Shown piece after piece: positions 38,761 to 52,019 of a DNA stretch of 64,000 bases. Origin of the DNA: Hymenolepis diminuta. Its lineage: Eukaryota > Platyhelminthes > Cestoda > Cyclophyllidea > Hymenolepididae. Every line of letters begins with the position of its first letter. The stretch's first letter is position 1. The position numbers and the translations under genes are program-made. The notes beneath the pieces are model-generated. The model was not told the DNA's origin. It saw only the letters and a list, made by a program, of their open reading frames with translations, and did not search any database. The stretch is from NCBI GenBank assembly GCA_900708905.1, contig CAADRB010000002.1, positions 949,841 through 1,013,840 on the forward strand, given 5' to 3'.

Positions 38761-39510
38761 ATGAAACTTCGTTTGGATATCATATGTCCTTATTTGCAGT
38801 AATGAGATTAGTTAGACCGGAAATAAAATGTCAGAAGCACAATAGGTGATAAAAGGCGCACCAGATGGTGACCAATCTAGGCACTTTCTGTGTTAATTGA
38901 ATGCTCAAAAACAAAGCACAGTTTCTTTATTATTAATTCAACCTGCAATAATATATACCATATCCGAGTTGTTACTTGAATATCTTGAGATTAATTGAAT
39001 TGAAGCTGAAAGTGTTATCAAAATAAGGATTTATTATAACACAATCAATTGACAAGACAAGATAGAATGAAAAGGCATAAGGGTCTTTAAGAGCTGGAAA
39101 AGCAGAAAGTTGGATCAAGCAATAATGAGAGAAAGAAACCGTATTGGTATCTCCACTAAAGTAACTCGGGATTGTAGTTGAGAATGTCTGGAATTCTGGT
39201 TTCTAGTCGATCCAATATGTGTATCTATTTTATTATACTTTCTGGCAAGTACTTCCAAACTGACTTGCGAGGTCGACAGCTTAGCCTAATTCCAATTCCT
39301 ATGTAGTGTACAGTAAGAAGCGGTGACAAGTAATATTACACTATAAATCCCTTAGTGCCTTTTTGTTAAGATTTTGGAATATGTTGCACATGATTGAAGC
39401 TATCAATCACACGGGAAAGTTTTAATTCTTGAGGGGATTGACAAAAAATTAGCTGAATCATCTATAAATAATGATCACTATCTTTTATAACCTATTTTTA
39501 ATTCTAAAAT
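38761..39510. other. Flank upstream of the plus-strand micro-exon cluster
   Basis: AT-rich, no exon or repeat recognised. A promoter for module 1 would be expected here. Confidence 0.3.
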
Positions 39511-42500
39511 ATGGCTCCAATTCATATTTGCACATTCATTATCCTAATTTTAACGGTTTTTCCAAGAACCAAAATCATGAATCAAAACTCTCATTTATTT
39601 TAAATTAAAAAATACTAGTGGATTTTGAAGATGAAATTTAAACATTTTTAGAACTGAAATTTATCATTATTCAGTTTAAAATTCAGTCTAACAAAGAAGG
39701 GCGTGAAAACCTATGGAATTAACTGATTAGTTTAATTAATTTATGAATCTCTTGCAAGTATCGATTTCCTCATTTCATATTACGCAATACAACGCTGTAA
39801 GTTATCGAAATTAATCGATTTGAAGCACATCAGTTTTTACCAAAAATGAATGGTAAAACCGGAATAAAATCGTAAGAGATAATACAAATGAATTAAATTT
39901 TCCTTAGGTATAACAAATTAGGGACTACTTCCCAATCGGGTATCAACATATACTGTAGTTTTTCTTTCCAATGACTTCTTCCCGTTCAGCAATGTTTAAA
40001 TTATTGTTCTTTCTGTATATTCATTAGTACATAAAAATCCCAAAAATAATAGCAACTTTACTGGTCTACCAACAAAGATTCCTCCTTGTAATTATAAATT
40101 GTCAAGTTGTGCCTAATTTTAGAAAAGTTATCGGGATAATTCTGTGTTTTTTATTATTATGTTCGAGGAATTTTTTATTTGTGAAGGTGATTGCGAAACA
40201 ATTTCTGTTATTTTCATTATTTTTTTAAGTTTACCCACGTGAAAACAATGATGAAGAAGAATCAATGGAAGAACTAATAGCTGTTGAAATTCCCGGCATG
40301 TTTTCTAAAGAAAATATCATCATATTAAGATGTTTTAAAATTATTTTTAATTGAAAATATTGTTTATTGAGTGAAATACTGACTTCCTCTTTACATTTCA
40401 TAATTCATTTTATTGAGTCATCAGCCATAATTTGTTTCAAAATGAAAATACTACTCACAAAATTGATTTTCATTTTCCGGCTTTTACTCAAGCTCCTCCA
40501 ACAACTCCATTTTACTTCGATGAAACTCCCCAACTTTACTATGAAGTAACTTATCAAAGTAGTACCAGTGAAGTTGGCCAAGGGAATGGTAGTCAAATGA
40601 TTTTTGTATTTGCATTGATTTTATTTATTAAAATAAAATACATTTCACGAAATTAAAGTAAATTAATATTTATTCACATTAATTTTAGATAAATGTATTT
40701 TTTATATTCATTAGTGTTTTTAACTACTTCATTACGTTTAATTTTTCTGATAATCTAGACGATGACGATATCAACATAAATACAGATAATGATCCAATTT
40801 GGCCGTATTTCGGCGATGATGACAGTAAATAAATGTGTCTTCTTAAAACAATTTCTTTTACATAAATTTGATTCTCATTTCTTTAAGTTCATTTAATTCA
40901 TAACAATGGAAAAGTGGAAGAAGAAATTCCGCTCAGAGGAAACTTGCCTGAAGGAAATCCCGGTAAATGTTGCCAATTTAGTAATCTTATCTGGACATAT
41001 TTTAAATAGATGGCAACATTTAACGAAGAAAATAGTTATTTTCTAGTTAGCCTATTCTAAAAATTTTCAAGAAGGCTATCAAACTATTTCAAGCTATAAA
41101 ATTAATTTTATTTCTTTTAAATTTCTATACCATTTTTCGTTTATGAAAAAGGAGAAAGTGATGAAGTTGATGAAAACGACCAAACTCTCTTTCAAGGAGA
41201 ACCATCTGGTAATTAAAAAAATATATATTTTGAAATTGTTTTAAAGTAATTTGTTTTAAATAATAAATTATTGTAGCATTTAAATGAATGAAATTGTGGC
41301 AGTGTTTAATAACAGGCCCCAAATTATTTTGCTACGACGATTGGAGAATTCATTTGGTGTTCGTGAATATAGTTTTTAAAAGTAAACATAATTTAAGAAA
41401 TATTTTCCAGTCTCTCCACCAGCTCCAGTTTATGTCCACGAATCCATTAGGGAGGAAAATCCTCGATTTGACCCTCTATGTGATACTCGGGCTGCTATCC
41501 CCCACCATTATGAAGCGACTGGTAATTAAACTAATTTCATTAACTGTTTTCATCCATTCTAACGCATGGATTGAATACACAATAAAAAATCTTTTTAAAT
41601 TAACAGTCGTATAAAAGATACCTCTTGGACAGGAATATATTACTTTAGATATATATTATTTATGGAGAGGATTAGAAAGGAAAATAGGTGATTTTAGACC
41701 TCACCTAAATTTCAGCAAGCTCCGATTATTATTCCAAAATAGAAATAGTATTAAAAATAAACAATCTAATTTTAATAGAAATGTAAATTATTAGAATTAT
41801 TCGAGTTTTATTTAGTTTAAATTACTTATTGTTTGAGTTTAATGCATGATTTCTAACTCGTTACACTGATTGGAGAAAGTGTAATGTAACGAGGATGACG
41901 CAGAATGAGCCAAGTGATCTTAGAGAGATTATGTTTCTTGACTAGCTACTTCTCAATATCTTGTAACAAGTAAAAGTTATGAGAAATTGATACAAACTTT
42001 AGGTGAGGGGGGACCAGATTTAGCGTTTACTAAGTTCAGATTCCGGATGTCTAGCTACCATATCCCTTACCCTTGCCTTTAGAAGATGCGATGGAAAGGT
42101 TTGGAGTCAACTCTTTTGATAGCCAGCCAAATAGGTATGTCTATATACTCAAATTCACTGAAAACAAGGAGTTAATCTATTGAGAGATTTTTAGGGGTGT
42201 TGATTGGTTCGTTGTCATACCCTCCAAATTGTGCCTCCATGATCAAAATTTGGTTGTGTTTTCCTAATTTTCCGCTAGACACTACTCGGAAAATTCTTAA
42301 TTAATCCTCCCTGAATTAATTTTTTGTCTAATTTATTGAAAGAGAGAAAAAAATCATAATTCATCTTTCCACCTCTTCCTATTTTCCCTCCATTCTTTTC
42401 TACTGATAGGTAATCGTTTTCGTTGATTTGAATGCGACATACAGTGTTCACGTTTGTTTCCTTTCGTTTCATGTCTGACAACCTTAAATAACACATAAAC

Positions 42501-45500
42501 TGAAAAGTCCCGGGTTTAACACATAAATGGCGCCACTTTTATTGCAGTCACCTTTTCCAGTTAATACTCACCTTCAAAAGACAGCTGTTAAAATTTCATC
42601 ATATTCTATTCNNNNNNNNNNNNNNNNNNNNNNNNNNNNNNNNNNNNNNNNNNNNNNNNNNNNNNNNNNNNNNNNNNNNNNNNNNNNNNNNNNNNNNNNN
42701 NNNNNNNNNNNNNNNNNNNNNNNNNNNNNNNNNNNNNNNNNNNNNNNNNNNNNNNNNNNNNNNNNNNNNNNNNNNNNNNNNNNNNNNNNNNNNNNNNNNN
42801 NNNNNNNNNNNNNNNNNNNNNNNNNNNNNNNNNNNNNNNNNNNNNNNNNNNNNNNNNNNNNNNNNNNNNNNNNNNNNNNNNNNNNNNNNNNNNNNNNNNN
42901 NNNNNNNNNNNNNNNNNNNNNNNNNNNNNNNNNNNNNNNNNNNNNNNNNNNNNNNNNNNNNNNNNNNNNNNNNNNNNNNNNNNNNNNNNNNNNNNNNNNN
43001 NNNNNNNNNNNNNNNNNNNNNNNNNNNNNNNNNNNNNNNNNNNNNNNNNNNNNNNNNNNNNNNNNNNNNNNNNNNNNNNNNNNNNNNNNNNNNNNNNNNN
43101 NNNNNNNNNNNNNNNNNNNNNNNNNNNNNNNNNNNNNNNNNNNNNNNNNNNNNNNNNNNNNNNNNNNNNNNNNNNNNNNNNNNNNNNNNNNNNNNNNNNN
43201 NNNNNNNNNNNNNNNNNNNNNNNNNNNNNNNNNNNNNNNNNNNNNNNNNNNNNNNNNNNNNNNNNNNNNNNNNNNNNNNNNNNNNNNNNNNNNNNNNNNN
43301 NNNNNNNNNNNNNNNNNNNNNNNNNNNNNNNNNNNNNNNNNNNNNNNNNNNNNNNNNNNNNNNNNNNNNNNNNNNNNNNNNNNNNNNNNNNNNNNNNNNN
43401 NNNNNTATGGCAAAGAAAAAATTGTGTTTCATGAAGACAACGCACCGTGTGACAAGTGAGTCAAAACAATGGCAAAACTACATGAATTGAACTTCGAACT
43501 GCTCCCACATCCACCGTATTTGCCAGATTTGGCTCCCAGCGACCACTGGCTGTTCGCAGACCTGAAAAAATGCTCGCCGGTAAGAAATTTGGCACGAATG
43601 AAGAGGTTATCGCTGAAAATGAGGTCTATTTTGAGGCAAAAGATAAATCGTTCTACAAAAGTGGTATTGAAATGTTAGAGCGGCGCTGGAATGATTGCGT
43701 TGGTCTTGATGGAGATTACGTTGATGAATAGAACTAATTTTGACCCAAAAAACTGTGTTTTCTTTGTTAGGCCCGGGACTTTTCAGCCCATGTGTTACAC
43801 TGGTTTTTACTTGTGCGAGCCTTTTTTCCTACATGGCCTTTACAATTTTGAGTTCACATACTGATTCAGGGGGTGATTTAAAGCTAAAACTTTTGTCATT
43901 CGAAAAACTATTATACAGCCTTTAAAGATGTAATGATCAATTTTCTAATGATGGTTACGGTTTCTATGCCGTTCAAAACGGTTGTGTCATCTGGTTGTAA
44001 TAAGTGTTATAGGAATGAAACATGTTTGTATAACCAGAAGGAGGATTCGCAGCAGCAAAATACTACACATGTAGAAGCATCATGAAGAAAGCGAAGTTGA
44101 CATAGGAATTTTAATATAAAGAAGAAGCAGGTCACCAAATTAATTTTCATCTATGCTAAGTTTGAATAAAGTAGTTTCATTCGAAAACCGCGACATGTAA
44201 AATAAGTGTTTTTTTCAATTTTTTACTGCAATGTAGGTGGTATGGGTGAAAGTGACCAAATTCTCATTCGAGAGAATACACCAAATTCAAAAGTCGATAA
44301 TTCAAAAATTCTTATTTTGAAATGATTGCAAACTGATTTTAATGTTTTACTGAATGAATTAAAATTGTACCTATCAGATTGCTCTAGTTTATTTTGTTAA
44401 AATATTGGAAAATTCGTTGTGTACACGCAAATTTTAACTAAATAGATTCACGTAAAATAGTTAATTGATCTAAATCATGATTTTTCCCATGTCCCACACT
44501 CCCATCTAATGTTTACCAAGATGAAGGTGATTTGGATGAAACCGACCAAATTCTCGTTCTGGAAAACATGCAAAGTCCACACATCGGTAATTTAATAATT
44601 CTTATTTTAAATCTTTTCTTAAACTGACGTTAATGTTTTTCTAAAACAATTAATATAACGCCTATTAACAGGCTTTAATTTTGTTAGGATTGAAAGCCTA
44701 CTTTGTATTATTAAATGAAACTTATAAAATCTAATTTAATGATTATATTTTGTTTTAAGTCTCTACATTTTCTCCTGTTTCCTACGGAGGAGCTTTGACA
44801 AAAAATGTCCCATTTTACTATCCAGGGAATAGTCGAGCTGAAAGCCTAGAGGTCGAACAAATGACTGGTAATCATATTTATTATTTTAATAATAACCTTT
44901 TTCGGGTCAATTTTTTGTAACAAATTAGATATATATATATAGTCCGCTTTAACAAGGAGTCGTATTATTGATACAATTTGGACAGAAATATTTAGATTTG
45001 AACATGATAATTAATAAAGGATGGAAAAGGTAAATTGAAGGGTTTCGGTCTGGAACCCAGCAACTCTACTTAGCTTCAGTTGCGTTTCGTTCGTACTTCT
45101 CTTAAAGACTTGTGAAAATCTTAGAATTTAATCATGTTATATTTATCTGTTTACAGAAGAAAGCCTACACCCAAATTGATCAAATGCTAAAGATATAGTT
45201 ATGGAATCACTTGTGTTATAGTGATGCACGTTTATGGGGTTATAACTATTTTGCTTTTGCTGCACATGGGTAAGCAAAATACTTTCAAGTTTAAATCATG
45301 GAAAGACGTCTGAATAAGGAATTGGAAAATAAGACCGAGAGAGGAGGTCTAAAGTAAGCTGTTAAAGAAGACAGTACTTCATAAACCTTACTATTCCTGA
45401 AATCAGGAGCATTGAACTGTCTATAATTTCAAAAGGCCATAGCTAAATTTTTCTTCAAATTGTCAAGGTAGCATGATGGTGCTAGCCTTCATGAATTAAT

Positions 45501-47059
45501 ATATATTTGAAAAATAGTAATACGCATACTCTATTACACAGGTTAGTTTAAATAATCGGATTTTAGATTCTCTTAGTATGACTCATAGAAACGAATTGTC
45601 GGTTAAAATTTAAAAAATTAATGCGTTTTTCAACTTTTATATCTTTAATAATATAGAAGACGAATTTACCCAACTGGCTGATGATGAGACTGCTCAAATT
45701 CCAGTCAAGCAGTTCATCGACGACGCCGTTGATGGTAAATAAATAACTTAATTTGAAACAGTTTTCTTGGAATTGTTTTAACCTACGTAGTGTATATTCG
45801 TTGCAAAAACTAGTCACCAATTTCGTTGTCGGTTATGTGACACTTTGATGCACTAGATTCTATTCTAATATTAGATCTCACTATGGCGCAATATTAACGA
45901 ATTCCAGAGAGAATACATTCTGATTGAATTACATTTTCGCATATTTTGTTAAGACATTGTAAATTTAAAAACGAAAAATACCTTAGACAGACTGAAGTCA
46001 ATCAAATTTATGCAACCACGTCTCAAAAATATATTATCATATGATCAGACACTTGAGATCCAGACATCAGGGATAAAGTCATAAATTCCTCAGGGGTATT
46101 TTTTGTTAAATAATCACAATTAATATCACATTTATGTATATTTATTACAGAAATATGACCCCAATTCTTGTTTTTCACTGTATTAATTTATTTGTTCTAA
46201 ATTGCAGGAGTAGAGTTCTACTTCTAACCATAACAAATACTAACAGAAAAAACGGCTATAGTTTTGCACTAAACTCAATAAGTAATTCGTTCTTATTAGC
46301 GGCTTATTTCAAACTTCAGCGATCACTATATAACAAAGGCTTTGTTTAATTTATTCTTTCATAATACTATTCGTTGAAATTTAAACAGTTAGCTCACTAA
46401 CATAATGTTGGATCAGAAAATGAATTGTAAATAAGCAGTAAAGTTGTAAAATTGAAATAATTTATAAAATATCCTTTAGAAATAACACTTTTAAACCCAC
46501 TTTCCATGCAAATATTAGAATAATTTTATTCATCTTTTCTCTATCATATTTTTTAACGGAATTTTAATCAAACGTATGCATTCGTGTTCATTCATTAGCT
46601 TATTCGGATCCCAAAAATATTGGCTATCCTGTTCCATTCAGAAGGTGCCCTCAAGGTAACTGCAAAATATTTTTCTTGATCACTTTAAATATTACAGGTT
46701 TCTTAGAAGCTGTATTTTATGGTTTGTTTGCTGAAATCGTCTTTAAGAACAATGGTGAAATATCCTTAGTTTTCATTCAATTTCAGTTTGATTTTAAAAA
46801 TAAACTTAACTTTGTTTATTACTTTTCACATTTTTCATAATTTTCTGTCAATATAGCGGAAGGAAAAAAATGAGGAACTGGATGCACAAGTTAGTAAACA
46901 AACATTGCTTACTCGTTTCAAATTGGTCTAATTTCTGTACAATGAGATAGATTTCATTAAATACTAATAAATTATACTTTAGTTTGCCAAATCATTTTCA
47001 AGATCTATTTCATTTGTTTACATTAATTTTCACTAGATTTCTAGATGAATTTAATTAAG
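39511..47059 (+). CDS. Micro-exon gene cluster, module 1
   Basis: Exons read on the plus strand, all phase 1-1 and multiples of 3: 40028-40087 (60 nt), 40230-40295 (66), 40493-40588 (96), 40759-40824 (66), 40915-40962 (48, weak acceptor), 41152-41208 (57), 41411-41521 (111), 44237-44296 (60, donor mutated), 44521-44586 (66), 44760-44867 (108), 45657-45734 (78), 46599-46655 (57). Possible stop exons are 46857-46873 and 47045-47059. Peptides include VHKNPKNNSNFTGLPTKIPP, DDDDININ, PIWPYFGDDD, VDENDQTLFQG and LDETDQILVLEN; acidic, with Asn, Pro and Tyr. A possible start ATG at 39511 (MAPIHICTFIILILT) would be signal-like, but its donor is weak and phase 0. Exon pairs 41152/41411 and 44521/44760 are duplicated copies. 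A mariner sits in the intron 41522-44236. A second start-like ATG at 46148 may begin a separate small gene. Function unknown; the architecture resembles flatworm MEGs. Confidence 0.6.
42491..43795 (+). mobile_element. mariner transposon, defective copy 1 (plus orientation)
   Basis: Flanked by TA target duplications (42489-42490 and 43796-43797) and bounded by inverted repeats containing ctgaaaagtcccggg and cccgggacttttcag. Bases 42612-43405 are N. The visible 3' part encodes mariner transposase: FHEDNAPCDK, then LLPHPPYLPDLAPSDHWLF with the third catalytic Asp, then an end equivalent to GKKFG...GDYVDE. An in-frame TGA follows DNAPCDK, and an A-run near 43566 shifts the frame before the GKKFG part, so no active enzyme is made. 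It lies in an intron of micro-exon module 1. Confidence 0.92.
42612..43405. other. N run inside mariner copy 1
   Basis: 794 unknown bases covering the middle of the transposase. Open reading frames spanning it are artefacts. Confidence 0.95.
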
Positions 47060-47780
47060 AAGAGTCTGATGTCTACTGGAGAGAATAATATAATTTCCAA
47101 TTCGCGACAAAAGTGATTTGTTTTATTCATCTAGAAATTTAAAAAAACTCTTACTTCCATTTCTTTAATTTATTCCAACTATATGGAAATTTAAATAAAA
47201 AATTATTTTATTTAAATGTTCTTTAATTTATTTAATATTGTAAAAATTTCAGGTTTGAGTTCTAATAAAATTTTATTTTCCATCTTTTTTAATTTTAATA
47301 GTTAAGATATAAATGGGGTTATATAAACAATAATAGAATTTAGAGAAAGTATAAAGCAGTTAATGTATTAATAATTTAGGCTTATTATTATAATCCACAG
47401 CTTGGCAAAATCGTTTATTTTTTAATATGGAAAGGCAACCGAAATCGGTTAACGTTTAGTTAAATAAAGAATAAAAAGAGTGCAGGCAAGGTATGAGAGT
47501 CTTGCTTTATTTCACTTTCGGTTTCTAGTTGTGCACTATTTACTTAATTTGTAAATGTCTGCTTAATTCAGTTCAACAAGAAAGGTAATAGAATCTGGGT
47601 TTCTTGTAAGGGTGGTTCCAGGACACCTCTTTACCCTGGGAAGACATTTCTTGATGGCTCGGGAAGTCTTTTTAGATTTGATATTTCTGTAGTTTTTGCT
47701 CTATATATGTTATAAGTAGCAAATATAATCTGGACTAATGCCTTTGTGTTTTAAATTATTACCACTGGTGAATCAGAAAG
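47060..47780. other. Spacer before the SMPDL3 fragment
   Basis: AT-rich, with a somewhat GC-richer patch at 47590-47670. No exon or repeat identified. Confidence 0.3.
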
Positions 47781-47782
47781 CT

Positions 47783-48200
47783 TCTTAAAATCTTCTCTGA
47801 ATTCTCTGATATAATGACGCTTGGACTCTTCGATCATTAGGCCACATGCCAATTTTAAGATGTTTAATTGAAGGGAAACTAGCTAAATCTTACTAGCTCT
47901 TTTTATATTAATTTGCTTAGTTTCCTTTAAAGATGAAGCAAAAATGTTTGTTTTTCATTCCCTAAAAATAGTCTTCTTTCCAGAATTTGAGTAGGTCTCT
48001 TCTCCAAATTCGCATTTTCAACAACTCAGTGAATAGTCCAAACGTTTCCTTGCCCTAGTCATTTAAAATTTGAGAGTTTTAATATTTCTTTGCAAAAATA
48101 TGCTCCGATTCATTGCCACCCTAGGATCTTAATCCCACTAATTCATACTAATTTTTAACTTCCGTTACAACATAGTTATCTTAACTCCCAGATCTTCTAA
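47783..48200 (+). pseudogene. Degenerate SMPDL3 fragment (exon 5 end, intron, exon 6 start)
   Basis: Aligns by eye with 34155-34560 of the SMPDL3-like gene: gaattctctgat, cttggactcttcg.tcat, then after an intron-sized gap ttcgcattttcaac.actcagtgaata, atcatttgaaatt-like, atgcaaa and caccctgggatct. The homology runs through the short intron, so this is a genomic duplicate and not a retrocopy. It carries in-frame stops (the GHQH equivalent reads tcattag) and small indels. It lies just upstream of micro-exon module 2, mirroring the SMPDL3-module 1 order. Confidence 0.8.
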
Positions 48201-48499
48201 TGATTACTGGAAATGGAGTTTGAGAGAGTAATAACAAAGCAGAGCAAGAATATTTAGGCTACACGACCTAGTATCCAAACATAATGAGAATAAAAAAGCA
48301 AAGGAAGAAAGGAAAATGGCATTAAACAACAGATTTTATTTTATCTCTGATGAGATCATTTGAAGGATACGTTATCTGTGATAAAAGCTGAATTACAAGG
48401 CAAAAGCAGTTTTTTAATTTTCTATCAGAACATTACAGTTTATGTCCACAGTAAACAGCTTGCAATCCTGAGACATACCTTCATTGTATTATTCGCATA

Positions 48500-49605
48500 T
48501 GTCTTATTCTAATTTAAAGTTAAATAAAACTTCTGTGATTTTTTTCCTCCAACCAATGGTCAATCACAAATTTCACGGGAAACAGTTGAGAAAAATTTTT
48601 TAAAATTATTGCTGTTTTAGTAAAAAATATGGATAAATATTTAATAAAACTTGTTTTAAGTCCTTTGCAATATTGAAAGATATATAAGCAAATAATAATT
48701 CACTAATGGTTTTAATTAATTTATGAGTCTTAAACAGTTATCGATTTCTTCATCTTGTCTTCCCTGATACACGTCTGCAACGTGTCAGAATTGATAGATC
48801 TAAAACTTATTAGTTTTCATAAAAAAATACTTTTAAAACTGGAATGAATTCGTAAGAAGTGGATATAATTATGTGATACATCCCTTAGGAACTGCATATT
48901 GAAGACCACTTCCAAACCAAATATTGGAAAAAACTGTATTATATACATTTTCCTATTTTTTTATTGTATATTTATGTTTTCTTTTTTGTTTAACAACATT
49001 TTAAATAATTTTCCTCTAGCACACCTATTAGTGCATACAAATATAGAAAATAAATGCAACCCGATTGGTGTACCAATAAATGTTACTTCGTGTAATTAAA
49101 AATACTTAATTCTTAAAAATGTTAGATATTGGACTAAGATTTTTTCATATTTTAAATGATTATGTTTGATATGCTTCGTATTTGTGAAAGCAATTTCAAT
49201 GAGTAAAAACTTCTACAATATTCATTTATTTCTCCTTTTCCAAGATTTCCCAATTGAAGAAAATTCTAAGGAAGAACCATTAAGTAAACTTCAACCTATT
49301 GGAAATCCTGGTATGTCTAAAGAAATGAATATCAGTATTATAAAATTTCTTAATTTAAAATCATTTAAACTTGATTTTATTATTTTATTAAATATAATAG
49401 TTATATAAATCTTACTATTTTCAATTCATTTTATTCAGAAGTTTGTTAAAATTCGTTTTATATTGTGAACTTAATTCGTACAACGAATATGTCTTAACAT
49501 TTTTTCAAGTTCCTTCAACATCATCTTTATATATTTACGTAGGTACCCAACTTTTCTACAAAAGGACTTATTATACCGACACCTATGAAATTGATCATGC
49601 GGAAG
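48500..49605 (+). pseudogene. Micro-exon module 2, truncated copy of module 1
   Basis: Three exons match module 1 in order, length and phase: 49032-49091 (60 nt; VHTNIENKCNPIGVPINVTS), 49245-49310 (66; FPIEENSKEEPLSKLQPIGN) and 49510-49605 (96; VPSTSSLYIYVGTQLFY). The introns are also alignable with 39.7-40.5 kb (for example ttaattaatttatga.tct, cgatttc.tcat). No start ATG is present at the expected place near 48.52 kb, and I see no exons after 49605, so it is probably a dead or partial copy, though its three exons are intact. Confidence 0.6.
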
Positions 49606-52019
49606 GTAATTTCTTGATTTTACTCTTAAATATATTCTTTTTATTCTACTTTATTTTTATAATAATCATCAAAGCAAGGATAAACAATGTCCTTCCTGTG
49701 TTAGGTTAAATAAGCAGATTTGTTTACATTAATTAATATAACTCTGATAAATGAAATATGATCAACTTTTCCGGTAAAATATACGGTGAGGTGGAATTTT
49801 GTGCTATGGAGATGTAATCGACATTAGTGACTGTTTAGACAAGACGTATTGGTCAATCCGAAGACTTCCTGTTTTAAACCATGATTTTTTATAGACCTAC
49901 ATTATAGTTACCTTGATTATTAAAATCACATTTTATGTTAAGAACACAAAGAAATTTTATAGTTTTAGTCTAAAGGTCTAAAGTTAAATCTAGACTGATT
50001 TATTTCTTTGAGATATTTGTTAAGCTAGTGCTTCAAATGTCATGTTTTTCCAAGAGACTAATCCTGGGATTATCCTTCTCCGAATATTTATGAGAATCTT
50101 AAGTCTGTTGTTATGAAATGCATTCTAGAATGTTCAAAATCCTTAGACATTTCTAAAAGCCTTTTTGGCTTTATGGATACTGCGCATTACAACACCAGTT
50201 GCTGTTCCATCAACATTAATCTGCTATCCTTAATATGTAAGGGCGTTTACTTTTAGATCTTGCTGCTTCTAACGAATAGCCATTATATTTTATATCTTCT
50301 CCACCATGTACTCAGCAAACATCTTTATACACTGAATTGAGAGCGCCAATTTTTGTTCGGACCCTGTCATTTTGCAGCAGCTATACTATTCGCTACCATG
50401 CACAGGTCATAAGCATATTTAATATTCCCATGTTTCAAAATCAAAAATGAATTAAAATTTTTACCCTGTTTGATGGATTTTATAATTGGCAAATGGACTA
50501 TTCGAGCCGACCAAGGAAATTTGGAAGGGAAAAAATAAGCAGCAAACAATGATACTATCAAATGAATTAATAAAGAACCAATGAAATTATGAGAAGCTTA
50601 GAGATTTCGACGTAATTAAGCATCGGTATTAGTCGAAATATGACTAGAAATTATTGCCATCTCTCCTACTATTAATCAAGGTCTATTTCTAGTGAATAAT
50701 AGGCTTTTTCACTTAAAATAATTAGGAGTCGCAAAATCATTTATCGGTCTAGTTCCAGAGGAGGCAAATTTTCACACAGCAGGACATCTTAGATCAGAAC
50801 CAGTTATTCGGGACACGACAGTTAACTTACTAAGTTCTATTTATTTTCCATATTTAGTCTAAAACATTGCATTACAGGAAAACGTTCAAATTGAAGAGAG
50901 AGTGAAGAAACGTTCACTTATGGGAGAGGTGTTTAGAAGGTAGAAGTGAGAGTCAGGGAATCAGAGAAATCCTGTTTCATCTGGGCTCCAGAATCATCAG
51001 GTCAACTGCCGTTTCAGGTTTAAGTTCATTAAACTTGTCAATCTTTTTTTTCTGATCTTCAAAAGAAATATTTGGGTGACGAGATTTCGTTTGATTTCAC
51101 AGCCATTCTTTTTCCATATAGTTCTTGTAGCTCTCATCTACTGGACAAAGGAGATTATCTTTGGGTTTGTGTTGATTAATTTGCCAGTGCCTTCTCGTCT
51201 AACTTTCATTTGGAAATAGTTCATGGCTTTAAAAATTCACGCATATAAATTCTCTTTTACGCACACCTTTCAGTTATGCCCGATAGTCAATAATGGCTTG
51301 ATAAAAGTTGGATAGATTATCCTAATTTCACCTTATCTCTCACCAAATACTTGATTAGCATCCGCTTGAAGTTGTCCTAACCAAATCTTTATATGTGCTG
51401 ATTTAGAGGTACCCAATTTTGGTAAATGAGATTTAAATAGCATTTGTAATAAAAACGTTTTTTGTGAAGGCTTGCGCTTAGATTTAATTTCATCTCCGCA
51501 GTCGTTCAGTAATATTTTTCAGAGGATGCTTTTTCTTCTAAAGCGTTAATACTCAGTTGTCTCATGCAATGCAATCCTGAAATAATTATTCGAGCAGTAT
51601 TTTATACAGCTTTTAATCTATTAACATCCACCTTACGATAGGCAATCGCAGATAAGCCACGGAGAAAACTGCTTTGATAAATATTTCCAGTATATTTGCT
51701 CAAACCTTAAGGAGGACACTTTTCACCTTAAAATTTACATTAATTCTTGCTTGGCTTAGAAGATATGTAAAATCATCGGCTAGAGGCAAAAATGATCATA
51801 GGAAAGGAATTTAAGCACTCCAAATATTTATTTTTTGCTTTTCTTACTGTTTGAATCTATAAATTAATTCAGATTTAAGGTAGCTTTATTTTCAATTCAG
51901 AGTGAGGTCACAATAATACAAATTACATTTCTAGTTGCTGAAATCACTAGCCTCTTAGAGAAAATTTTGTTCAAATAATCACAATTTCTATTCTTCATCA
52001 TCCCTATTTGCAACAGAAA
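49606..52019. other. Spacer between modules 2 and 3
   Basis: No supported exon. An open stretch after an AG near 50727 (GVAKSFIGLVPEE...) lacks a donor in the right phase. Sequence at 51000-51750 is slightly GC-richer and may be an old retroelement on the minus strand, but it is too broken to name. Confidence 0.3.

Noticed and set aside
42527..43459. Long open frames across the N runs at 42.6-43.4 and 61.4-61.9 kb
   Set aside because: They are open only because N translates to X; the real flanking sequence is mariner with stops and frame shifts.
50727..50820. Open segment after an acceptor-like AG between modules 2 and 3
   Set aside because: No donor in phase 1 and no homologue among the other module exons.
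51000..51750. Possible reverse-transcriptase fossil on the minus strand
   Set aside because: Scattered residues only, many stops, no catalytic motif; not enough to name.
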